Assembly (NCBI GenBank): GCA_035546355.1
Contig: DATKEH010000137.1
Span: 1 to 11,495 of the forward strand
Direction of reading: 5' to 3'
From: DATKEH01 sp035546355
GTDB lineage: Bacteria > Acidobacteriota > Thermoanaerobaculia > Multivoradales > JAIOJS01
Length of the DNA stretch: 11,495 nt
Below are positions 7,016 through 11,495 of the stretch, in pieces. Both the position numbers and the translations under genes were made by a program. The number at the start of each line of letters is the position of its first letter. Position 1 is the stretch's first letter. The notes beneath the pieces were generated by a model. That model saw nothing but the letters and a program-made list of their open reading frames with translations, had not been told where the DNA came from and searched no databases.

Positions 7016-7432
7016 ATGGCTGACGCGAGAAACCTGCGCCGGGTGCGCGGAGCCGGGCTCCGCCACACGCTCCCCTTCGTCGGCCGCTTCGCCGGCCTGT
7101 GGCTGGTGGTCACCATCACCGCGGTGCTGGTGGCGAGCGCCAGCAGCTACCTGCTCTTCGCCGAGCGGATCGCTTCCGCGACGGCGCGCCAGGGCTTCTT
7201 CTGGACCGTGGTGGTGCAGACGGCGCTCATCGTCATCGCCGTGCTGGCGCTGGGCGTCTTCAGCACCCACCGGCTCGCGGGCCCGTGGATCGCCGTCCAC
7301 CGAGCCCTCGAAGAGGTCGCCGCCGGCGATCTCGACTGCGAGCTCCGGATACGGTCGCGCGACGCCTACCTGAAGCGGGTGGAGCGCGCCTTCCAGGCGA
7401 TGACCGCCGCCCTGCGGCAGCGCGCCGGCTGA
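7016..7432 (+). CDS. Small membrane protein with two helices and a C-terminal HAMP domain, no output domain
   Basis: This 138-residue protein has a basic cytoplasmic N-terminus, a first hydrophobic helix at about 25-48, a very short loop, a second helix at about 61-82, and then a HAMP domain from about 83 to the end. HAMP features are STHRLAGPW with the conserved Pro90, the EVAAGDLDCELRIR connector (GDL 104-106), and a second helix ending FQAMTAALRQRAG. The chain stops where a kinase, methyl-accepting or cyclase domain would normally continue. An AGGAGG Shine-Dalgarno (7006-7011) sits 4 nt before the ATG; a possible -10 (TAGACT, 6981-6986) lies further upstream without a convincing -35. It follows the OmpA lipoprotein by 80 nt. 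It may dimerise with other HAMP proteins or act as a small sensor adaptor; this is inference. Confidence 0.85.
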   Translation: MADARNLRRVRGAGLRHTLPFVGRFAGLWLVVTITAVLVASASSYLLFAERIASATARQGFFWTVVVQTALIVIAVLALGVFSTHRLAGPWIAVHRALEEVAAGDLDCELRIRSRDAYLKRVERAFQAMTAALRQRAG

Positions 7433-7447
7433 TCCGCCGCGCCGGCC

Positions 7448-8305
7448 TCAACGCTTGCGTCCGCTGCGCTCGCGCAGCGCGGCGAAGGCGCTGTCGACCT
7501 GCTCGTCGGGAAGGGTGGTGAAGTAATTGAACTCGCCGCCGTTGAGCCACTCGCCGCCGTCCAGCGTCACCACCTCGCCGTTGACGAACCCCGACCCGTC
7601 GCTCATCAGGTAGGCGGCGAGATCGGCCAGCTCGCGGCGCTCCCCGAAGCGGCGCAGCGGGATCTTCCGCCGCGCCATCTCCTCCACCCCCGGCGGCATC
7701 AATCGCGAGAAGGCGCCCTCGGTGGGGATCGGCCCCGGGGCGATGGCGTTGCAGCGGATGCCGTACCGACCCCACTCCACCGCCAGGCTGCGGGTCATCG
7801 CCAGCACCCCGGCCTTGCCGCAGGCGCTGGGCACCACGAACGCCGAGCCGGTCCACGCGTAGGTGGTGACGATCGACAGCACCTTGCCGCGCACCCCGCG
7901 CTCGATCATCAGCCGGCCGCAGGCGAGGGTGGCGTGGAAGCTGCCGAACAGCACGATCTCGACCACCGAGCGGAAGCCGTTGGCAGAGAGCTTCTCGGTC
8001 TGGGCCAGGAAGTTGCCGGCGGCGTTGTTCACCAACCCGGTGAGCGTGCCGAAGCGATCGGCGACCGCGGCCGCCATCGCCTCCACCGCCGCGAAGTCGC
8101 GCACGTCGCAGGGGAGCGGCAGCACCTCGCCGCCGGTGTCCTCGGTGATCTCGCGCGCCGCCTCCTCCAGCACCTCGGCGCGGCGGCCGCAGATCGCCAC
8201 CCGCGCCCCGAGCTGGGCGAAACGATGCGCCATCGACTTGCCGAGTCCGCTGCCGCCGCCGGTGACGAGGATCGCCTCGCCGGCCAGGAGATCGTCGGTG
8301 AACAT
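7448..8305 (-). CDS. Short-chain dehydrogenase/reductase, 2,4-dienoyl-CoA reductase (DECR)-like
   Basis: At 285 residues this is a soluble Rossmann-fold NADP(H) enzyme. The nucleotide-binding loop is TGGGSGLG (15-22), a CGRR turn (39-42) suits NADP(H), CDV (66-68) and NNAAGN (93-98) follow, and PGPI with TEGAFSR lies at 190-201. The catalytic block departs from standard YxxxK: Tyr149, Ser160 and Lys164 are spaced 11 and 4, as in mammalian mitochondrial DECR1 (Tyr199, Ser210, Lys214). A role in beta-oxidation of unsaturated fatty acids, reducing 2,4-dienoyl-CoA, is therefore the best guess, though other acyl-CoA SDRs share this layout. The AGGAGG Shine-Dalgarno (plus 8312-8317) lies 6 nt before the ATG. 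The gene converges on the HAMP gene with only 15 nt between stops and diverges from RNase D. Confidence 0.88.
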   Translation of the reverse strand: MFTDDLLAGEAILVTGGGSGLGKSMAHRFAQLGARVAICGRRAEVLEEAAREITEDTGGEVLPLPCDVRDFAAVEAMAAAVADRFGTLTGLVNNAAGNFLAQTEKLSANGFRSVVEIVLFGSFHATLACGRLMIERGVRGKVLSIVTTYAWTGSAFVVPSACGKAGVLAMTRSLAVEWGRYGIRCNAIAPGPIPTEGAFSRLMPPGVEEMARRKIPLRRFGERRELADLAAYLMSDGSGFVNGEVVTLDGGEWLNGGEFNYFTTLPDEQVDSAFAALRERSGRKR

Positions 8306-8340
8306 GGGGTTCCTCCTCGGGTTAGCGCCGGCTGGTCCAC

Positions 8341-8385
8341 GCGGCGGGCTCTCCGCCGCATGGGGCGGCCGCAGAGGGCCGCCCC
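8341..8385. repeat. Two adjacent GC hairpins between the SDR and RNase D genes
   Basis: The first hairpin (8341-8359) has a perfect 7-bp stem, GCGGCGG with CCGCCGC, and a 5-nt loop. Two bases later the second (8362-8385) has a perfect 9-bp stem, GGGGCGGCC with GGCCGCCCC, and a 6-nt loop. They fall in the divergent region, about 36-80 nt before the SDR start. They resemble the stems of the REP-like units near 10923 but lack the GTAG head, so they may be degenerate copies, or leader structures of the SDR transcript. Confidence 0.4.
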
Positions 8386-8449
8386 AGCGACCGCGCATTC
8401 GCCTCCAGCCGACGATATCGCGGCTCGCGGCGGAGGGGCCTCCTTCTGA

Positions 8450-8455
8450 TACCTT
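8450..8455 (+). promoter_or_regulatory. Possible -10 hexamer TACCTT, leaderless start of RNase D
   Basis: TACCTT fits the TANNNT pattern and lies 7 nt before the ATG at 8463; the intervening bases are C-rich with no Shine-Dalgarno. By spacing the transcript would begin at about the start codon. It is the weakest hexamer of the three such sites in this window. Confidence 0.28.
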
Positions 8456-8462
8456 CCCCGCG

Positions 8463-9614
8463 ATGTCCGCGGTCGCCGTCCCCGTCGAGTGGATCGACAC
8501 GCACGCCGCGCTCACCGCGGCCGCTGCGCAGTGGCATCGCGAGCCCGCCCTCGGCCTCGATACCGAGTTCGTGCGCGAGCGCACCTTCTTCCCGCAGCTC
8601 GGGATCGTGCAGGTCGGCGGCCACAGCCAGGCCTGGCTGATCGACGCGGTGGCGATCGGCGACCTGACGCCGCTGCTGACGGTGCTCGAGGACGCGCGGG
8701 TGACCAAGGTGGTGCACTCCTGCAGCGAGGACATGGAGGTGCTCTTCCACCGCTTCGGCGAGTTCCCGCGGCCGCTGTTCGACACCCAGGTGGCGGCGGC
8801 GCTGGCCGGCCTGGGCCCGTCGTTGAGCTATCAGCGGCTGGTGCACGAGCTCCTCGGCGTCGAGATCCCCAAGGGGGAGACGCGCAGCGACTGGCTGCGC
8901 CGCCCGCTGTCCCCGGCCCAGGTGGAGTACGCGGCGCGCGACGTCGAGCTGCTGCTACCGCTCCACGACCGGCTGCGGCCGCAGCTCGCCGACGAGGGTC
9001 GAGCCGACTGGGTGCTCGAGGAGACGGCGCGGATGCGCGACCCGTCGCGGTTCCTGCCGCCGCCCGAGGAGGTCTATCGCCGTCTCGGCGGCACCGGCGG
9101 CATGAGCCCGCGGCAGCTCGCGGTCGCCCGGGCGCTGGCGGAGTGGCGGGAGATCGAGGCGCGTGAGCGCGACCTGCCGCGCAACTTCGTGCTGCGGGAG
9201 TCGGCGCTGATCCAGCTGGCTCGCCGCCAGCCGGCGACGGCGGCCGAGCTGGCCGAGGTGCCGGAGGTAGGGCGCGGCCTGGTGAAGCGCTACGCGCGCC
9301 CGCTGCTCGAGGTCATCGCCGGCGCCCTCGACCTGCCCCGCGACCGGTTGCCGGTGCCGGCGCGCCGCATCCCCAGCAGCGAAAACGTGCAGGCGGCGAT
9401 GCGGCGACTGCAGGAATGGGTGGCGCAGCGGGCGGGCGAGCTGGGCGTCCCGGCTCCGGTCCTGGCCAGTCGGCGCGACCTGCGGGACCTGGCGCTGTGG
9501 ATCCTCGAACGGGAAGCCGGGGCGCCGCCGGCGGTGCTGCAGGGATGGCGGCGGCAGCAGATCGGCGAGTCGCTGCTGCCGATGGCCCGGGAGGCGCTGC
9601 GGGGGCTGCGATAG
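8463..9614 (+). CDS. rnd: Ribonuclease D (DEDDy 3'-5' exoribonuclease with HRDC domain)
   Basis: This 383-residue cytoplasmic enzyme trims 3' ends of tRNA precursors and other small structured RNAs. The exonuclease domain spans about 8-175 with all DEDDy catalytic residues visible: Asp33 and Glu35 in LDTEFVRERTFFPQLGIVQV, Asp90 in VVHSCSEDMEVL, and Tyr156 and Asp160 in VEYAARDVELLLPLHDRL. The linker includes DPSRFLPPPEEVYRRL. An HRDC domain, used for RNA binding, follows at about 212-290 (RQLAVARALAEWREIEARERDLPRNFVL, shown here by its ends RQLAVARALAEW and DLPRNFVL; then LAEVPEVGRGLVKRYARPLL). The remaining C-terminal part is a helical extension like the second HRDC-like region of the E. coli enzyme, so length matches the family. 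The ATG at 8463 is chosen because upstream in-frame codons run into the SDR leader. The M24 peptidase gene follows after 10 nt. Confidence 0.95.
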   Translation: MSAVAVPVEWIDTHAALTAAAAQWHREPALGLDTEFVRERTFFPQLGIVQVGGHSQAWLIDAVAIGDLTPLLTVLEDARVTKVVHSCSEDMEVLFHRFGEFPRPLFDTQVAAALAGLGPSLSYQRLVHELLGVEIPKGETRSDWLRRPLSPAQVEYAARDVELLLPLHDRLRPQLADEGRADWVLEETARMRDPSRFLPPPEEVYRRLGGTGGMSPRQLAVARALAEWREIEARERDLPRNFVLRESALIQLARRQPATAAELAEVPEVGRGLVKRYARPLLEVIAGALDLPRDRLPVPARRIPSSENVQAAMRRLQEWVAQRAGELGVPAPVLASRRDLRDLALWILEREAGAPPAVLQGWRRQQIGESLLPMAREALRGLR

Positions 9615-9617
9615 GAT
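9612..9617 (+). promoter_or_regulatory. Possible -10 hexamer TAGGAT overlapping the RNase D stop codon
   Basis: TAGGAT begins with the TAG stop of RNase D and ends 7 nt before the ATG at 9625, the same geometry as the other two possible leaderless starts. A competing reading is that AGGA (9613-9616), 8 nt before the ATG, is a weak Shine-Dalgarno and the gene is simply cotranscribed with RNase D. Sequence alone does not decide between them. Confidence 0.25.
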
Positions 9618-9624
9618 CGCCGCC

Positions 9625-10812
9625 ATGCTGGCCGATCGCATCGCCGACATCCAGGCCGCCCTCGCCGAGAGCGACGCCGACGGCTGGCTCTTCGCCTGCT
9701 TCCAGCACAACGACCCGATCAGCCTCGACCTGCTGGGGCTCGGCGGCGACCACCTGGTGAGCCGCCGCTGCTACTACCTGATCCCGCGGCAGGGAGCGCC
9801 GCGCAAGCTCTGCCACCGCCTCGAGCCGGCGATGCTCGACCACGTGCCCGGTGACAAGCGGCTGTACCTGACCTGGGGCGAGCACCGCGAGGAGCTGCTG
9901 CGGCTGGTGGCCGGCGCGCAGCGCCTGGCGGCCCAGTACAGCCCGGAGAACCAGCTGCCGTCGGTGTCGCGCCTCGACGCCGGCACCGCCGAGCTGCTGC
10001 GGGGCGCCGGCGTCGAGCTGCTGTCCTCGGCGGAGCTGGTGCAGCGGTTCGCCGCGGTGTGGAGCCGCGAGCAGCTGGCCGGGCACCGGCGCGCCTGCGA
10101 GGCGCTGCACCGCATCGTCCGCGAGGCGTTCGAGCGCGTCGCCGCTGCGCTCCGCGGCGGCGACGCGCTGGACGAGCACGCAGTGCAGCGCTTCATCCTC
10201 GAGCGCTTCGAACAGGCCGGGCTGTGGAGCGAGTCGCCTCCCATCGTCGGGGTCGACGCCCACAGCGCGGACCCGCACTACCAGCCGGCCGCCGAGGGCA
10301 GCGGCGTCATTCGCCAGGGGGACTTCCTGCTCATCGACCTGTTCGCCAAGGAGAAGGCGGCGCAGAGCGTCTACGCCGACATCACCTGGTGCGCCGTCTG
10401 CGCCGCGGCGCCCACCGACCGGCAGGCGGAGGTGTGGGGGGTGGTGGCCGGCGCCCGCGACGCGGCGTGGGACCTGGTACGCAGCCGTTTCCCGGGCGAG
10501 ACGGTGCGCGGCTTCGAGGTCGACGACGCCGCCCGCGGCGTGATCGAGCAGGCCGGCTACGGCGAGCGGTTCGTCCATCGCACCGGCCACTCGATCGGCA
10601 TCTCCGACCACGGCCACGGCGCCAACATGGACAACTTGGAGACGCACGACACGCGCCCCCTGTTGCCGATGACCGGTTTCTCCATCGAGCCGGGGATCTA
10701 TCTGCCGGGGGACTTCGGCGTCCGCAGCGAGATCGACGTGGCGCTGATGGCGGAGGGCGCCGAGATCACCGGCGCCGAGCCGCAGCGCGAGCTGCTGCGC
10801 TTGCTGGCGTGA
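9625..10812 (+). CDS. M24 family metallopeptidase (Xaa-Pro aminopeptidase/dipeptidase-like)
   Basis: This 395-residue protein has the two-domain creatinase/prolidase form: an N-terminal domain to about 145 and a pita-bread catalytic domain after it. All five dinuclear-metal ligands are visible: Asp238 (LLIDLF), Asp252 (YADITW), His322 (RTGHSIG), Glu355 (SIEPGIY) and Glu369 (RSEIDV). His218 (HSADPHY) matches a further active-site His of the family. Such enzymes remove N-terminal residues next to proline or cleave Xaa-Pro dipeptides, using Mn or Co. No signal peptide is present, so a cytoplasmic role in peptide turnover is expected. The N-terminal domain (FQHNDPISLDLLGLGGDH) is less standard, so exact specificity is uncertain. 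It follows RNase D after 10 nt and is probably partly cotranscribed. No strong Shine-Dalgarno is present. Confidence 0.92.
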   Translation: MLADRIADIQAALAESDADGWLFACFQHNDPISLDLLGLGGDHLVSRRCYYLIPRQGAPRKLCHRLEPAMLDHVPGDKRLYLTWGEHREELLRLVAGAQRLAAQYSPENQLPSVSRLDAGTAELLRGAGVELLSSAELVQRFAAVWSREQLAGHRRACEALHRIVREAFERVAAALRGGDALDEHAVQRFILERFEQAGLWSESPPIVGVDAHSADPHYQPAAEGSGVIRQGDFLLIDLFAKEKAAQSVYADITWCAVCAAAPTDRQAEVWGVVAGARDAAWDLVRSRFPGETVRGFEVDDAARGVIEQAGYGERFVHRTGHSIGISDHGHGANMDNLETHDTRPLLPMTGFSIEPGIYLPGDFGVRSEIDVALMAEGAEITGAEPQRELLRLLA

Positions 10813-10821
10813 CCCCCGGCG

Positions 10822-10859
10822 CTCCGGCGGGTGGTGCCGGGCATCGGCACCGCCCGGAG
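10822..10859. terminator. Strong imperfect hairpin after the M24 gene
   Basis: An 11-12-bp stem with one G-U pair (inner arms GGTGCCG and CGGCACC, loop GGCAT) is extended past a small bulge by a further 4 bp (CTCC with GGAG). It begins 10 nt after the stop at 10812. There is no downstream T run, so if it ends transcription it does so without the classical U tract. It could equally be another extragenic palindrome. Confidence 0.4.
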
Positions 10860-10922
10860 ACGGCGCCGGAGCCGTGGTTGGGGATGGCGGCGCGCGGCGG
10901 CCGCGAGGTTGCCACAGTCGCT

Positions 10923-10948
10923 GTAGGGGCCGGCCTCCGCGCCGGCCC
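10923..10948 (+). repeat. REP-like unit 1, GTAG head plus hairpin
   Basis: This 26-nt unit starts with GTAG, followed by an 8-bp perfect stem GGGCCGGC with GCCGGCCC and a 6-nt loop CTCCGC. A conserved GTAG before a hairpin is the hallmark of REP sequences acted on by RAYT (REP-associated tyrosine) transposases. The copy at 11000 is identical over at least 27 nt. Confidence 0.65.
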
Positions 10949-10974
10949 GGGCGGGGACGGAGCCCCGCCCCTAC
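10949..10974 (-). repeat. REP-like unit 2, inverted and diverged copy
   Basis: Read on the minus strand this unit has the same 26-nt plan as unit 1: GTAG head, then an 8-bp stem GGGCGGGG with CCCCGCCC and a 6-nt loop. Stem bases differ from unit 1 but stay paired, so changes on the two arms compensate one another. It abuts unit 1 tail to tail, and the pair is bounded by the inverted repeat GTAGGGGC/GCCCCTAC (10923-10930 and 10967-10974). Confidence 0.6.
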
Positions 10975-10999
10975 GATGGCTCGCGGTCCCCCACCGGTC

Positions 11000-11026
11000 G
11001 TAGGGGCCGGCCTCCGCGCCGGCCCG
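11000..11026 (+). repeat. REP-like unit 3, direct copy of unit 1
   Basis: The sequence equals that at 10923-10949 over 27 nt, including the GTAG head, stem and loop, and lies 25 nt beyond the end of unit 2. It ends 4 nt before the stop of the metal-regulator gene on the opposite strand, so its hairpin could also act as that gene's transcription end. Confidence 0.65.
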
Positions 11027-11030
11027 CTCT

Positions 11031-11495
11031 TCACTCCACCAGGATCTTGGAGGCGGCGCGCAGGCCGAGCTCGAGGCGGCGCCGCCCGGTCAGCCGCAGC
11101 CGCACCGTGTCGGCCGCGGCGTCGCGCCCGGCGACGGTGACTTCGCTGCCCGGCATCAGGCCGTGCCGCTCCACCAGCTGCAGGAACTCACTGCTCTGGT
11201 CGGTGACCCGCGCCACCCGCAGCGGCACGTCGACCGGGCAGGCCGCGAGGCTCGGGCGCTGCGGCTCGCTCACCACGCCCTGACGGTCGGGGATGGGATC
11301 GCCGTGCGGGTCGACCGCCGGCCGGCCGAGCAGCTCGTCCATGCGATCCACCAACTCGTCGGAGACGGCGTGCTCGAGCCGGTCGGCCTCGGCGTGCACG
11401 CGGCTCCAGTCCATGCCCATCACCTGCACCAGGAACTGCTCGATCAGTCGATGGCGCCGCAGCACGTGCAGGGCGAGCTGGCGGCCGGCGGCGGT
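11031..11495 (-). CDS. DtxR-family metal-dependent repressor, N-terminus beyond window
   Basis: The last 154 or so residues are visible; the N-terminal winged helix-turn-helix lies past the right edge. The visible part starts in the dimerisation domain (AGRQLALHVLRRHRLIEQFL), continues through VHAEADRLEHAVSD and DPHGDPIPD, and ends in a FeoA/SH3-like domain from about PLRVARVTD to SKILVE. Metal ligands corresponding to DtxR His79, Glu83, His98, Glu105 and His106 are all present. The position of DtxR Cys102 is Asp (codon at 11382-11384), so the primary site differs from the iron-responsive DtxR/IdeR type; MntR has Glu there. The protein therefore probably represses iron or manganese uptake genes when the metal is plentiful, but which metal is unclear. 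A GTG at 11465 is internal, not a start, since the conserved fold continues upstream. Confidence 0.87.
   Translation of the reverse strand, partial: TAAGRQLALHVLRRHRLIEQFLVQVMGMDWSRVHAEADRLEHAVSDELVDRMDELLGRPAVDPHGDPIPDRQGVVSEPQRPSLAACPVDVPLRVARVTDQSSEFLQLVERHGLMPGSEVTVAGRDAAADTVRLRLTGRRRLELGLRAASKILVE

Noticed and set aside
7863..8462. Upstream in-frame extension of RNase D by 200 codons
   Set aside because: The extension lies antisense to the SDR gene, including its start region, and encodes low-complexity sequence. RNase D has its normal length from the ATG at 8463.
10923..11026. CRISPR array
   Set aside because: Only three units, one inverted and two of them touching with no spacer; each unit is a hairpin with a GTAG head, which fits REP elements, not CRISPR.
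1..11495. tRNA, rRNA, insertion sequence, phage or defence-system genes
   Set aside because: I saw no tRNA-like cloverleaf, rRNA segment, transposase, integrase or recognisable defence protein on either strand. Apart from the repeats the window looks like ordinary chromosome.

Overview
The window is about 70% GC, with dense GC-ending codons and short intergenic gaps. It carries genes of a two-membrane bacterium: a small outer-membrane beta-barrel, an OmpA-type lipoprotein and an exported FG-GAP/ASPIC-UnbV protein. That large TPR + propeller + ASPIC-UnbV protein, the GC content and the GTAG-headed hairpin repeats suggest Acidobacteriota or a similar high-GC environmental lineage. This placement is inference; no rRNA or marker gene is present.

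Layout. Positions 1-2184 (minus) form a compact group: a MATE efflux pump, a minimal zincin metallopeptidase whose start overlaps the MATE stop (ATGA), and the N-terminal part of an exported DUF6265-like protein that runs off the left edge. Divergent from it, 2288-5659 (plus) encodes a 1123-residue exported protein: TPRs, seven evenly spaced FG-GAP/VCBS calcium loops, an ASPIC/UnbV domain and a C-terminal region of about 425 residues that I cannot assign. Positions 5797-7432 (plus) hold an envelope cluster: a 154-residue beta-barrel, a glycine-zipper OmpA lipoprotein, and a two-helix membrane protein ending in a HAMP domain with no output domain. A 2,4-dienoyl-CoA-reductase-like SDR (7448-8305, minus) converges on that cluster. 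Divergent from the SDR, RNase D (8463-9614) and an M24 aminopeptidase/prolidase-like enzyme (9625-10812) lie nearly end to end. Positions 10813-11030 hold hairpins and three REP-like repeat units. The right edge (11031-11495, minus) is the C-terminal part of a DtxR-family metal-dependent repressor that ends with a FeoA/SH3 domain.

Working together. The clearest functional links are the envelope cluster (peptidoglycan anchoring, barrel, inner-membrane HAMP protein) and the MATE/metallopeptidase coupling. The remaining genes look like ordinary chromosomal housekeeping. Translation signals are of two kinds. Several genes have strong AGGAGG-type Shine-Dalgarno sites, whereas three plus-strand genes (2288, 8463, 9625) have a TANNNT hexamer 6-7 nt before ATG and no strong Shine-Dalgarno, which suggests leaderless transcripts.

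I found no phage, integrase, CRISPR array, toxin-antitoxin pair or obvious defence system. The most unusual items are the unassigned C-terminal half of the FG-GAP protein, the REP-like inverted pair, the HAMP-only protein and the possible leaderless promoters.
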